From contig NZ_JBBHLB010000006.1 of assembly GCF_037572415.1 (NCBI RefSeq), positions 1 to 64,000 of the forward strand: a stretch of 64,000 nucleotides of DNA, written 5' to 3'. The first letter of the stretch is position 1. Every line of letters begins with the position of its first letter. The notes under the pieces were generated by a model, which made no database searches, had not been told where the DNA came from, and worked only from the letters and a program-made list of their open reading frames with translations. This stretch comes from Flavonifractor porci. Lineage in GTDB: Bacteria > Bacillota > Clostridia > Oscillospirales > Oscillospiraceae. The position numbers were made by a program, and so were the translations under genes. Positions 42,539-50,719 of the stretch are shown here, piece after piece.

Positions 42539-43249
42539 TTAACCGCCCAGGTAGGCTTTCTTGACGGCCTCGTCGGCCAGCAGCTGCCGACCCGGGCCGG
42601 TAAGGGTCACTCGGCCGGTCTCCAGCACATAGCCCCGGTCGGCCACGCTCAGGGCCATCTGGGCATTCTGCTCCACCAGCAGGATGGTGGTGCCCGCCTT
42701 GTGCAGCTGCTTAATGATATCGAAGATCTGCTCCACCAGGATGGGAGCCAGACCCATGGAGGGCTCATCCAGCATAAGCAGCTTGGGATTGGACATCAGC
42801 GCCCGGCCCATGGCCAGCATCTGCTGCTCGCCGCCGGACAGGGTGCCCGCCACCTGCTTGCGGCGCTCCTTCAGCCGGGGGAACTGGGCGTACACCCGCT
42901 CCAGGTTGGGAGCGATGGTGGAGTTGGGCTGGGTAAAGGCGCCCATCTCCAGGTTCTCCTCCACCGTCATCTGCTGGAACACCCGGCGGCCTTCGGGCAC
43001 CTGGGCCAGGCCCTGGGCCACCAGCTTGGAGGCAGGCACCGCCTGAATGGGCTTGCCCATAAACTCAATGGAGCCGGTACGGGTGTGGAGCAGACCAGAG
43101 ACGGTCTGAAGGGTGGTGGTCTTACCGGCGCCGTTGGCGCCGATGAGGGTGACGATCTCCCCCTCCTCCACGTGGAAGGAGATGTCTTTTACGGCGTGGA
43201 TGGCGCCGTAGTACACGTTGATGTTCTTGACATCCAGCAATACCGCCAT
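42539..43249 (-). CDS. livF: Branched-chain amino-acid ABC transporter ATPase LivF
   Basis: A cytoplasmic ATPase of 236 residues. Walker A 'GANGAGKTTTLQTVSG' lies near 37, the signature 'LSGGEQQMLAMGRAL' near 137, and Walker B 'LLMLDEPSMGLAP' near 158 carries the LivF-typical 'D-E-P-S-x-G-L-A-P'. With LivG it powers uptake through LivH-LivM. It is the last gene of the operon, with 3 bases separating it from livG. An HAAT-family importer usually takes leucine, isoleucine and valine, but related systems carry urea, amides or other amino acids. Confidence 0.95.
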   Translation of the reverse strand: MAVLLDVKNINVYYGAIHAVKDISFHVEEGEIVTLIGANGAGKTTTLQTVSGLLHTRTGSIEFMGKPIQAVPASKLVAQGLAQVPEGRRVFQQMTVEENLEMGAFTQPNSTIAPNLERVYAQFPRLKERRKQVAGTLSGGEQQMLAMGRALMSNPKLLMLDEPSMGLAPILVEQIFDIIKQLHKAGTTILLVEQNAQMALSVADRGYVLETGRVTLTGPGRQLLADEAVKKAYLGG

Positions 43250-43252
43250 GGC

Positions 43253-44104
43253 TTATACCTCCTTCTGGTCGCCCAGATAGGCCTTGATGACCTCCGGGTT
43301 GTTCTGGATCTCCGAGGGGGTGCCCTTGGCGATGATCTGGCCGAAGTTGAGCACGCAGATGCCCTCGCAGATGCCCATGACCAGATTCATATCGTGCTCG
43401 ATGAGCAGAATGGCAATGTGGAAGGTATCCCGGATCTTGACGATGTTGTCCATCAGCTCGGCGGTCTCGGAGGGGTTCATGCCCGCCGCCGGTTCATCCA
43501 GCAGCAGCAGAGAGGGATTGGTGGCCAGGGCACGGACGATCTCCAGCTTGCGCTGGTCGCCGTAGGGCAGGCTGCCCGCCTTGGCGTTGGCCAGATGCTG
43601 CATATCGAAGATGCTCAGCAGCTCCAGGGCGCTCTCATGGGCCAGTTTCTCCTTCTTCCAGTAGCCGGGCAGACGGAGGATGCCGCTCCACATGGGGTAG
43701 CGGACATGGTTGTGCAGGCCGATCTTTACGTTGTCCTCCACCGTCAGGTTGTCAAACAGGCGGATATTCTGGAAGGTACGGGCAATGCCCGCCTTATTCA
43801 CCTGAACGGTGGACATATTGTGAGTGTCGATGCCGTCCAGCAGCACGGTGCCCCGGGTGGGCTGATACACCTTGGTCAGCAGGTTGAACACGGTGGTCTT
43901 ACCGGCGCCGTTGGGGCCGATGAGGCCGGCGATCTCGGTGCGGCCGATGGCCATGTTGAACTCATTCACGGCGGTCAGGCCGCCGAAGTCGATGCCCAGG
44001 TGCTGGCACTCCAGAATGGGGGTCTGCTTGATGTCGCGCTCGGGGATGATATTGGGGCTGGGCACCGGGACCAGCTTGGTCTCGGGACGCTTGGGCTTAC
44101 TCAT
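43253..44104 (-). CDS. livG: Branched-chain amino-acid ABC transporter ATPase LivG
   Basis: A protein of 283 residues with Walker A 'GPNGAGKTTVFNLLTKVY' near 72, the signature region 'LPYGDQRKLEIVRALA' near 178 (LivG-type, P-Y-G-x-Q in place of S-G-G-x-Q) and Walker B 'LLLLDEPAAGMNP'. The first 30 residues are a Pro/Lys-rich extension beyond the usual family start. The gene overlaps livM by 8 bases. It forms the heterodimeric motor with LivF. Confidence 0.95.
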   Translation of the reverse strand: MSKPKRPETKLVPVPSPNIIPERDIKQTPILECQHLGIDFGGLTAVNEFNMAIGRTEIAGLIGPNGAGKTTVFNLLTKVYQPTRGTVLLDGIDTHNMSTVQVNKAGIARTFQNIRLFDNLTVEDNVKIGLHNHVRYPMWSGILRLPGYWKKEKLAHESALELLSIFDMQHLANAKAGSLPYGDQRKLEIVRALATNPSLLLLDEPAAGMNPSETAELMDNIVKIRDTFHIAILLIEHDMNLVMGICEGICVLNFGQIIAKGTPSEIQNNPEVIKAYLGDQKEV

Positions 44105-45188
44105 GGCTGACGCCTCCCTTCTCGGCCGGCTGTTCCGGCGGCTTACGGAATTTCTCCTTGATGCCGTTGAAGAATCCGCGCATCACCGGGTTGTTGGTGG
44201 CAATCATCACCAGAATGAGCACGATGGCGTACACCAGCATCCGGTACTCATCCAGGTTGATGGCCCGCAGCAGCTCGGGCAGGTAGGTGAGGAAGGCGGC
44301 GGCGATGATGGAACCGCGGATGTTGCCGATACCGCCCAGCACCACGAACACCAGCACCAGAATGGAGGTGTTGAAGTCAAACTTCTTGGGAGCCACGGAA
44401 GAGAAATTCATGGCGTACAGCACGCCAGCGGCGCCCGCCATGACGGCGGAGGTAACGAAGGCCATCAGCTTGTACTTGGTGGCGCCGATACCCACGCTCT
44501 CAGCGGCAATGCGGTTGTCCCGCAGAGCCATGATGGCCCGGCCGGAGCGGCTGTGCACCAGGTTGAGCACCACGGTCAGGGCAATGAGTACCAGGACAAA
44601 GCCAGCGGTGAAGGAGGCCAGCTTTACGTTGGTGGTGAAGCCCATGGGGCCCTTCAGGATAGCCTTGCCGCCCTCCTCCAGGTTAAGGGCCATCTCATTC
44701 TCCAGAGAGAAGTGCAGGCCGTTTTTGTCCACGCCCACATAGAGCACGTTCATGATGTTGCGGATGATCTCGCCGAAGGCCAGAGTCACGATGGCCAGGT
44801 AGTCGCCCCGCAGACGGAGCACGGGCACACCCACGATGAAACCGGCGATACCGGCCAGCACCGCGCCCACGATCATGGCCACCACCAGGCGGACCGCTCC
44901 GTTGGGAATGGCCTGCTGGAGGGACATGGCGGTCACCACGCCGGAGAAAGCGCCCACGCTCATAAAGCCGGCGTGGCCCAGGCTCAGCTCACCGGAGATA
45001 CCTACCACCAGATTGAGGGACAGGGCCATGACGATATAGGCGCAGATGGGCACCAGCTGGCCCTGCAGAGAGGAGGACAGCATACCGCCCGCATTGAGCA
45101 CCTGAAGGATCACAAAGGCCGCAATGACAATGGCGTAGGTGATGGTGTTGTTGATCAGCCGTTTCCGGCCGGAAGTCAATTTCTTCAT
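44097..45188 (-). CDS. livM: Branched-chain amino-acid ABC transporter permease LivM
   Basis: A permease of 363 residues with about nine to ten segments. 'GISGELSLGHAGFMSVGAFSG' near 68 is the LivM signature, and the EAA-like cytoplasmic loop reads 'GRAIMALRDNRIAAESVGI' near 217. The short Lys/Arg/Glu-rich C-tail is cytoplasmic. ATG 45,188 is preferred over GTG 45,197, because GAGGTG then sits 6-7 bases upstream. The spacing to livH is 10 bases. Confidence 0.94.
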   Translation of the reverse strand: MKKLTSGRKRLINNTITYAIVIAAFVILQVLNAGGMLSSSLQGQLVPICAYIVMALSLNLVVGISGELSLGHAGFMSVGAFSGVVTAMSLQQAIPNGAVRLVVAMIVGAVLAGIAGFIVGVPVLRLRGDYLAIVTLAFGEIIRNIMNVLYVGVDKNGLHFSLENEMALNLEEGGKAILKGPMGFTTNVKLASFTAGFVLVLIALTVVLNLVHSRSGRAIMALRDNRIAAESVGIGATKYKLMAFVTSAVMAGAAGVLYAMNFSSVAPKKFDFNTSILVLVFVVLGGIGNIRGSIIAAAFLTYLPELLRAINLDEYRMLVYAIVLILVMIATNNPVMRGFFNGIKEKFRKPPEQPAEKGGVSHE

Positions 45189-45198
45189 ATCCCTCACC

Positions 45199-46071
45199 TC
45201 ACACTTTCTCGCGGACAGTCTTGCCCAGCAGACCGGCGGGCTTCACCAGCAGCACGATGATGAGCACCGCAAAGACCACCGCGTCGGAGATGTTGGTGTT
45301 GATCACCTTGGCAAAGGTCTCGATGATACCCAGCAGGATGCCGCCCAGCATGGCGCCGGGGATGGAGCCGATGCCGCCGAACACGGCAGCGGTAAAGGCC
45401 TTGATGCCGGGCAGGGAGCCGGTGGTGGGCATCAGGGTCCGGTAGCTGGAGCACAGCAGCACACCGGCAATGGCGGCCAGGGCGGAACCGATGGCAAAGG
45501 TCATGGAGATGGTACGGTTGACGTTGATGCCCATGAGCTGAGCGGCCGCCTTATCCTCGGAGCAGGCCCGCATGGCCTTGCCCATCTTGGTCTTACTGGT
45601 GAACCAGGTAAGGGCCACCATGATAATGATACAGGCCAGCACGGTAACCAGGGACACGTAAGTGATGTTTACACCGGCGATGGGCAGGGAGCCTTCAGGG
45701 ATAACGGGGGTAAACACCTTGGGGTCTGCGCCCCACAGCAGCAGGGCGGCGTTTTGCAGAAAATAACTGACGCCGATGGCGGTGATGAGCACCGCCAGGG
45801 AGGATGCCTGACGCAGGGGCTTATAGGCCAGTCCTTCAATGACAACGCCCAGGACGGTACACACCACCACAGCCAGCAGCACGCCCAGCACAGGGGGCAG
45901 GTTAAAGCTGCCGGTGGCAAAGAAGGTCACATAGGCGCCCACCATAATAACGTCGCCGTGGGCAAAGTTCAGCATCTTGGCAATGCCGTACACCATGGTG
46001 TAGCCCAGGGCGATGATGGCGTAGACGCTGCCCAGGCTGATACCGGTGATCAGATTATTGAGGAAGCTCAA
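45199..46071 (-). CDS. livH: Branched-chain amino-acid ABC transporter permease LivH
   Basis: A permease of 290 residues with about eight segments. It opens 'FLNNLITGISLGSVYAIIALGYTMVYGIAKMLNFAHGDV', the standard LivH start. The ATPase-contact loop is 'GKAMRACSEDKAAAQLMGIN' near 184. The start is taken as TTG 46,071, since AGAGAGG lies 8 bases upstream; a GTG 9 bases earlier is the alternative. It is first of the permease/ATPase block, separated from livJ by hairpins that may lower its expression relative to the binding protein. Confidence 0.92.
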   Translation of the reverse strand: MSFLNNLITGISLGSVYAIIALGYTMVYGIAKMLNFAHGDVIMVGAYVTFFATGSFNLPPVLGVLLAVVVCTVLGVVIEGLAYKPLRQASSLAVLITAIGVSYFLQNAALLLWGADPKVFTPVIPEGSLPIAGVNITYVSLVTVLACIIIMVALTWFTSKTKMGKAMRACSEDKAAAQLMGINVNRTISMTFAIGSALAAIAGVLLCSSYRTLMPTTGSLPGIKAFTAAVFGGIGSIPGAMLGGILLGIIETFAKVINTNISDAVVFAVLIIVLLVKPAGLLGKTVREKV

Positions 46072-46115
46072 ACCATTCACCTCTCTAACTTGTTTTCTCT
46101 GTTCTGTGTATGGCA

Positions 46116-46150
46116 GAAACATCGGCGGTCCTGCGGGCTGCCGATGTTTC
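46116..46150. terminator. Hairpin in the livJ-livH gap
   Basis: An 11-bp stem (46,116-46,126 with 46,140-46,150) stands upstream of livH. It may stabilise the processed livHMGF mRNA or act in partial termination. Confidence 0.5.
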
Positions 46151-46174
46151 CACCATACATCCGATCGGGGATAA

Positions 46175-46214
46175 TGGGGAAAAGCGGGCTGCCGGGTCCC
46201 CCCGGCAACCCGCT
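46175..46214 (-). terminator. Terminator/attenuator after livJ
   Basis: A 14-bp GC stem with one mismatch, followed on the minus strand by TTTTCCCC. It probably lets only part of the transcription continue into livH. Confidence 0.7.
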
Positions 46215-46246
46215 TCCATTTCCTATGTCAGCGGAAGCTGATACAC

Positions 46247-47449
46247 TTACTGGGTGACATACACGCCGCCCTCGACCTTGACCACCACGGGGGCCTTGGA
46301 GACCTCGCCGTTGGCAGACCAGGTCATGCCGGTGCCGGTCAGGCCGTCCACGCTGAAGTCGCCGGAGGTGAACTGAGCAATGAGAGCCTCGCAGATCTCC
46401 TCGGCGCTCATGTCGGCGGTAACGCCGGCAGCGGTGCAGGCCTCATAGATGGCGTACATGCAGTCGTAGCCGTCAGCGGCGAACTGGTTGGGGATACCGC
46501 CGTAAGCGGCCTCATACTCGCTGACGAAGGTCTTGGTGCGCTCATCCTCGCCCCAGGCGTTGAAGGGAGTCATGAGCATCAGGCCCTCGGCCAGGCTCTT
46601 GTCAAAGCCCTCCAGGTCCAGGATGCCGTCCATGCCGTCGCAGCCGAAGAAGGTGGGCTCATAGCCCATGCTCTTGGCCTGGGACAGGATCAGGGAGGCG
46701 GGGGTGTAGTAGATGGGCATGAACACCAGGTCGGCGCCGGCGTCCTTGGCAGCGTTCAGCTGCACGTTGAAGTCGGTGTTAGTGTCATCGGGGAAGGTCT
46801 GAACGGTCACAACCTCCAGTCCGATCTCCTTGGCGGTGGCCTGGAAGGCATTGTAGATGCCGGTGGAGTAGGCGTCGCCGTTGTTGTAGATGACAGCGAC
46901 CTTGGTGCCCAGATTGTTGTCCTTAATGTAGTTGGCAGCGGTCACGCCCTGGTTGGGGTCGGTAAAGCACACCTGGAACACGTTGTCCTTACCCGCGGTC
47001 ACGTCGGTGGAAGAGGCGGAGGGGGTCAGCTGGAAGTAGCGGTCATTGAAGGTCTCGGCGGCCACGGCCACACAGGGGTTGGTGGTGGTGCAGCCGTAGA
47101 TGATCTTGGCGCCGTCGTCCTTCAGCTTGCCGTAGGCGTTGACCGCCTTCTCAATGTCGCCCTCATCGTCCTGGGAGTTCAGGGAGAACTGCAGGCCGCC
47201 CAGAGCGTTGATCTCCTGAATGGCAATTTCGGCGCCCTGCTTGGTGGCCAGGCCGTAAACAGCAGCGGAGCCGGTCAGAGGACCGATGCCGCCGATCTGA
47301 ATGGTGCCCTCAGTATTGCCGCCGGTGGTCCCATTGCCGCCGGAGGGAGTATTGGCGGAGCCGCCCTCATTGCCGCCGCCGCAGCCGGCCAGCATGGAGA
47401 AGCTGAGCGCACCCGCCAGCGCAAGAGACAGGATGCGAGACTTTTTCAT
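46247..47449 (-). CDS. livJ: Branched-chain amino-acid ABC transporter substrate-binding lipoprotein
   Basis: A protein of 400 residues. 'LALAGALSFSMLAGCGGG' is a lipoprotein signal with lipobox LAGC (Cys23), followed by a Gly/Ser/Asn/Thr linker. The periplasmic-binding type 1 fold starts 'IQIGGIGPLTGSAAVYG', and the substrate loop 'QLTPSASSTDVT' near 142 is of the Leu/Ile/Val-binding style. It is exported and anchored outside to capture the ligand for LivHMGF. It has its own strong promoter inside an inverted repeat, and a terminator-like hairpin downstream. Confidence 0.94.
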   Translation of the reverse strand: MKKSRILSLALAGALSFSMLAGCGGGNEGGSANTPSGGNGTTGGNTEGTIQIGGIGPLTGSAAVYGLATKQGAEIAIQEINALGGLQFSLNSQDDEGDIEKAVNAYGKLKDDGAKIIYGCTTTNPCVAVAAETFNDRYFQLTPSASSTDVTAGKDNVFQVCFTDPNQGVTAANYIKDNNLGTKVAVIYNNGDAYSTGIYNAFQATAKEIGLEVVTVQTFPDDTNTDFNVQLNAAKDAGADLVFMPIYYTPASLILSQAKSMGYEPTFFGCDGMDGILDLEGFDKSLAEGLMLMTPFNAWGEDERTKTFVSEYEAAYGGIPNQFAADGYDCMYAIYEACTAAGVTADMSAEEICEALIAQFTSGDFSVDGLTGTGMTWSANGEVSKAPVVVKVEGGVYVTQ

Positions 47450-47473
47450 CGTTCATTCCTCCTTCAAGAAGTT

Positions 47474-47510
47474 GTTGACAATTATATGCGTGTCGCCGGA
47501 AATTGTCAAC
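47474..47510 (-). promoter_or_regulatory. Promoter of livJ embedded in a 10-bp inverted repeat
   Basis: On the minus strand: TTGACA (47,509-47,504), a 17-base spacer and TATAAT (47,486-47,481), a perfect consensus. Arms 47,474-47,483 and 47,501-47,510 (GTTGACAATT and its complement) are exact inverted repeats that overlap both boxes, so a dimeric regulator may bind. Confidence 0.85.
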
Positions 47511-47520
47511 CTCAAAAATG

Positions 47521-47554
47521 CACAAGGGCCGCCCCTCCACAGGCAGCCCTTGTG
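47521..47554 (-). terminator. Terminator after the SDR gene
   Basis: A 9-bp stem (47,521-47,529 with 47,546-47,554) with 16-base loop is followed on the minus strand by CATTTTTG. Confidence 0.7.
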
Positions 47555-47591
47555 TAAATTATGAACAATCTGCGAATGTAATCAGGCAATT

Positions 47592-48314
47592 TCAGATGAT
47601 CAACCCGCCATTGGGGGACAAAACCTGTCCCGTGATAAAGTTTGCAGCGTCGGAAGCCAGGAACCACAAGGCTTCCGCAACATCCTCCGGCCGGCCGATG
47701 CGCTCCAGGGGGGTCTCCTCCGCCAGGACAGCCAGGTCCTCAGGGCCCAGGTTGCCATTCATCTCGGTGTCAATGACTCCGGGAGACACACAGTTCACCG
47801 TGATCCCAGAGGGCCCAACCTCCTTGGCAAGGGCCTTTGTAAGCCCAATAACAGCAGCTTTTGCGGCAGAATAGGCCACTTCGCAGGAGCCGCCCACCTG
47901 TCCCCACATGGAGGACAGCGTCAAAATTTTCCCCGCCTTCCGATGGATCAAATGGGGCAGCGCCGCCCGGATGGTGTAGAACATTCCGTCCACATTAACG
48001 GCAAACATCCGCCGCCAGTCCTCGTCCGTCAGATCGCCAAACAATTTCTGCTGGGCGATGCCAGCGTTGCATATCAGAATGTCAAGTTGACAAAATTTAT
48101 CCAACACATTGTCAACCATATTTTGTACCTGGACCGGGTCGGACACGTCGGCCTGGATCGCCCAGCCGCCGATCTCCGCCGCCAGGGTCTCTGCTTTCTC
48201 TTTAGAGCGGCAGTAGTTGACCACCACCCGGTCGCCCCCGGCGGCAAACCGCCGGGCCGCCGCCGCACCGATGCCCCGGCTGCCGCCGGTAATGAGAACC
48301 ACCCGTCCTGCCAT
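47592..48314 (-). CDS. Short-chain dehydrogenase/reductase (FabG-like)
   Basis: A protein of 240 residues of the classical SDR type. The cofactor motif 'GGSRGIGAAAARRF' (T-G-x3-G-x-G as G-G-x3-G-x-G) lies near 10. 'ICNAGIA' (N-N-A-G equivalent) lies near 80, catalytic Ser near 137 ('LTLSSMWG') and the Y-x-x-x-K site 'AYSAAKA' near 150. The end 'GQVLSPNGGLII' is FabG-like. It may be 3-oxoacyl-ACP reductase or another ketoreductase; no fatty-acid genes are near, so the substrate is open. AAGGAGG lies 8-9 bases before the ATG. Confidence 0.85.
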   Translation of the reverse strand: MAGRVVLITGGSRGIGAAAARRFAAGGDRVVVNYCRSKEKAETLAAEIGGWAIQADVSDPVQVQNMVDNVLDKFCQLDILICNAGIAQQKLFGDLTDEDWRRMFAVNVDGMFYTIRAALPHLIHRKAGKILTLSSMWGQVGGSCEVAYSAAKAAVIGLTKALAKEVGPSGITVNCVSPGVIDTEMNGNLGPEDLAVLAEETPLERIGRPEDVAEALWFLASDAANFITGQVLSPNGGLII

Positions 48315-48346
48315 ACCATTTCCTCCTTGTTTACGGCGTTTTTCTC

Positions 48347-48375
48347 AGTATACCAGCGCTTTGCGGCCTTGAAAA
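48347..48375 (-). promoter_or_regulatory. Promoter of the SDR gene
   Basis: On the minus strand: TTTTCA (48,375-48,370), a 17-base spacer and TATACT (48,352-48,347). Confidence 0.6.
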
Positions 48376-48394
48376 GAGAAATTTCAAAAAAGTG

Positions 48395-48423
48395 TTGACA
48401 AGCGTCTTTATTTTCGCTATAAT
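48395..48423 (+). promoter_or_regulatory. Promoter of the tRNA-Val gene
   Basis: Perfect TTGACA (48,395-48,400), a 17-base spacer and perfect TATAAT (48,418-48,423), 14 bases before the tRNA. Confidence 0.93.
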
Positions 48424-48437
48424 AGTCCATGCTGTTC

Positions 48438-48513
48438 GGACGATTAGCTCAGCTGGTAGAGCATCCGCTTGACGTGCGGGAGGTCACAGGTTCAAGTCCT
48501 GTATCGTCCACCA
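48438..48513 (+). tRNA. tRNA-Val (anticodon GAC), target of the integrative element
   Basis: 76 bases with encoded CCA. The acceptor stem GGACGAT pairs with ATCGTCC. The D-arm is AGCTCAGCTGGTAGAGC, the anticodon stem-loop carries TTGACGT with GAC at the anticodon, and the T-arm includes GGTTCAAGTCC. Its last 23 bases are duplicated at 55,259, showing integration at the 3' end with the tRNA restored. Confidence 0.96.
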
Positions 48514-48515
48514 GA
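48491..48515 (+). repeat. attL core: 25-bp direct repeat in the tRNA-Val 3' end
   Basis: Identical to 55,259-55,283 at all 25 positions; the flanking bases differ on both sides. It is the junction of the element with the tRNA. Confidence 0.92.
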
Positions 48516-48517
48516 GT

Positions 48518-48553
48518 AAAGCCCTAGAGCCTCAACGGTTCCAGGGCTTTTTT
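48518..48553 (+). terminator. Hairpin between the tRNA/attL and the integrase end
   Basis: An outer 8-bp stem AAAGCCCT/AGGGCTTT with an inner GGAACC-like stem, followed by T6. It would end the tRNA transcript and, in reverse, the integrase transcript. Confidence 0.75.
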
Positions 48554-48591
48554 GCTGTCTAAAATCAGGGAATGACCCTTTAATTGACCCT

Positions 48592-49773
48592 TTACAGGTT
48601 CAAAACACCTTTTATGAACCCCTCCATGCGCTGGGCGCTGTCCTTCTTCATCTGTTCCGTGACATGGCCGTATACGTCCAGGGTAAATGCCGCCGTGTGG
48701 TGCCCCAGGTTGCCCTGGACAGTCTTGATATCGTCCCCCGCTCGAAGGGATGCCACGGCAAAGGTGTGGCGCAGATCGTGAAACCGGGTGGACGGGGTGC
48801 CCATCTGGGCCACAATGCGCTTGAAGCAATCGTACACCGTCCGGTAAGAGAGATACCCACCCGTCTCATTGGTAAACACCATCCCGGAGTTCTCCCACAG
48901 CGGGCCCATTTTTAGCTGTTGCTCCGCCTGTCTGGCCTTTTGAGAACGGAGCAGCTTCATCACCCAGGGGGCAGGGGTGATGGTACGGGGCTTTCCGTTC
49001 TTTGGTGTGGTAATGTAGTAGGCCCCGCCCTTTTTCTGTTCCCGACGGAGCTGGCGCTTGATGGTAATGGTGCCCTTCTCAAAGTCCACACAATCCCACA
49101 TGAGCCCCAGTACCTCCCCCTCCCTCATGCCGGTAAACAGGGCTACCTTATAAAGCAGTTCGTGCCGGTGCCCCTCTATGGCCTTTAGGAAGGCTGCTAT
49201 CTGTTCTTCATCGAGCGGGCTTATCTCCTTTTTCTCCACCCTGGGGAGGGTGCAAGCGTCCGCCGGATTGAAGCGGATATATCCCACCGCCACGGCCTGC
49301 TGGAGCGCCTTGTGGAGGATGCCGTGGATGTTCTTTACGGACTTGGGGGACAGTGCCTTGCCCCCTTCCCGCTCGATGCTCAGGCCGTTGTAAAAGCCCT
49401 GAATGGTGTGGGTGTTCAGGGCCTCCAGCTTCACCGCACCCAGGGCGGGCTTGATATATAGCCGTATCTGTTCCCCATAGAGAAAAGTGGTGGAGGGCTT
49501 TACGCCGCCCATATAGTCCGCCGTCCAAATGTCCAGCCATTGGCCCACCGTCATCTTGCAGGGCTCCTTATAGGTGCCGTTATCGAGGGCGGTAGTAAGC
49601 TGGGCCAGCTTCTTCCTCACTTCCTGCTGAGTGGCCCCATAGACTGACCGCTGTATCTGCTTCCCGGTGCCGGGATCACGGCCCACCGTATAACGGGCCT
49701 CCCATCGTCCGTCCTTTCGCTGGCGGATCGTCCCGGCCCCCTGGGCCCCTCTGGTGTTGCTCTTTCTTGGCAT
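48592..49773 (-). CDS. int: Tyrosine recombinase/integrase of the satellite-like element
   Basis: A protein of 393 residues. The N-terminal 'GTIRQRKDGRWEARYTVGRDPGTGKQIQRS' is an AP2-like arm-binding domain. A SAM-like core-binding domain follows (residues 70-165, 'MTVGQWLDIWTADYMGG'). The catalytic domain shows 'FTGMREGEVLGLMW' (Arg I), 'RFHDLRHTFAV' (H-x-x-R) and 'LGHHTAAFTLDVYGH' (His and Tyr). It would recombine attP with the 3' end of tRNA-Val. It is transcribed toward attL, next to the attachment site as expected. GGGAGGAA lies 6 bases before the ATG. Confidence 0.95.
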   Translation of the reverse strand: MPRKSNTRGAQGAGTIRQRKDGRWEARYTVGRDPGTGKQIQRSVYGATQQEVRKKLAQLTTALDNGTYKEPCKMTVGQWLDIWTADYMGGVKPSTTFLYGEQIRLYIKPALGAVKLEALNTHTIQGFYNGLSIEREGGKALSPKSVKNIHGILHKALQQAVAVGYIRFNPADACTLPRVEKKEISPLDEEQIAAFLKAIEGHRHELLYKVALFTGMREGEVLGLMWDCVDFEKGTITIKRQLRREQKKGGAYYITTPKNGKPRTITPAPWVMKLLRSQKARQAEQQLKMGPLWENSGMVFTNETGGYLSYRTVYDCFKRIVAQMGTPSTRFHDLRHTFAVASLRAGDDIKTVQGNLGHHTAAFTLDVYGHVTEQMKKDSAQRMEGFIKGVLNL

Positions 49774-49806
49774 TGCAATTCCTCCCTTAAATTGATAGAA
49801 TGGGAG

Positions 49807-49868
49807 GGCAGTAGGCCGTCAAAGTTTACTGCCCTTATAGCCGTCCCTGGTGTTCGCAGCACCGGGGG
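49807..49868. terminator. Two hairpins between repressor and integrase genes
   Basis: An 8-bp GGGCAGTA/TACTGCCC stem (about 49,807-49,836) and a GC hairpin (about 49,844-49,868). On the plus strand the second runs into TTTTATTTTTTT. Confidence 0.55.
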
Positions 49869-49873
49869 CGGTT

Positions 49874-50572
49874 TTATTTTTTTGATGCCTTTCTTATATC
49901 TTTAACGGCATCTACAAGAAGCTTACCATACGGCACTTTGTAGCTCATATTTAGTGGGCCACTGTCAGAATAAAGAAGAATATCCATACTGGCTGCAAAT
50001 ATCCCCTCTAAACAGCGTTGCTTGTACATCATTAAAGTATCACGATCGATAATCTCATAATTTGAAACTCCAGCCGCATCTAATAACGCTTGTGCTTGTT
50101 CTATCGCACTGCTTTCAGCTTCATATTCGAAAGAACCATATTCAATTCTAGACTTTTGCAATTCTCGTATTTCCTGAATTGTATTGATTAGCACGTCAAA
50201 TGTTTCCCATCCAAACAATGTATTTAGAATAAACAGTAAATCGTTTTGTTGGCTAACCTTCAAGCGATGAGTATAGTCAATACTTTCTTCGGATAGGCCG
50301 GTATATCTACAAATGCTTTGGACATCAGCGTTCACCATTTTTACATCGCTTAAACCTAGTATCCAGTCAGCAGATACTTCAAAATATACAGCTATCTTTT
50401 TAAGTAACTCTGCGTCTGGCATAGATTGTCCCGTCATGTACAGGCTAACGGTTTGACGTTTTACTCCAAGATAGTCAGCTAAATCTTTCTGCTTTAAGTT
50501 TCTTTCTTTCATGAGAATCGAAAGGCGCTCTGAAAACACCTTAAAATCATCAGATACCTCTTTCCTTGCCAA
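49874..50572 (-). CDS. XRE-family repressor of the satellite-like element (Stl/CI-like)
   Basis: A protein of 232 residues. The N-terminal helix-turn-helix is 'RLSILMKERNLKQKDLADYLGVKRQTVSLYMTGQSMPDAELLKKIAVYFEVSADWILG' (residues 13-70). The C-terminal 160 residues are helical and resemble no LexA/CI peptidase, so a helper-protein anti-repressor (as for Stl of S. aureus islands) could be the inducer; that is inference. The gene is AT-rich compared with both flanks. It is transcribed divergently from the excisionase module. The start is taken as TTG 50,572, with GGAGTGAG 8 bases upstream; an internal GTG is possible. Confidence 0.82.
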   Translation of the reverse strand: MARKEVSDDFKVFSERLSILMKERNLKQKDLADYLGVKRQTVSLYMTGQSMPDAELLKKIAVYFEVSADWILGLSDVKMVNADVQSICRYTGLSEESIDYTHRLKVSQQNDLLFILNTLFGWETFDVLINTIQEIRELQKSRIEYGSFEYEAESSAIEQAQALLDAAGVSNYEIIDRDTLMMYKQRCLEGIFAASMDILLYSDSGPLNMSYKVPYGKLLVDAVKDIRKASKK

Positions 50573-50636
50573 ATGTCTCACTCCAATCCCTGTATGTTCT
50601 ATTAGTTTGCATATCTGATATATGTGTTCTTGTGTG

Positions 50637-50695
50637 TTGCAAGTACGTTGATGTTGCACTATAATAATTATAGCAGACGCAAAGGACGTTTGCAA
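50637..50695. promoter_or_regulatory. Symmetric divergent promoter of the satellite switch
   Basis: Rightward: TTGCAA (50,637-50,642), 17 bases, TATAAT (50,660-50,665). Leftward: TTGCAA (50,695-50,690), 17 bases, TATAAT (50,672-50,667). The two -10 boxes form a 15-base palindrome centred on 50,666, and both -35 boxes are equidistant from it. Similar flanks (TGTTGCAA...ACGT...TTGC) extend outward on both sides and may be repressor sites. Confidence 0.85.
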
Positions 50696-50719
50696 CAACA
50701 ACATGGAGGTGACATCAAA

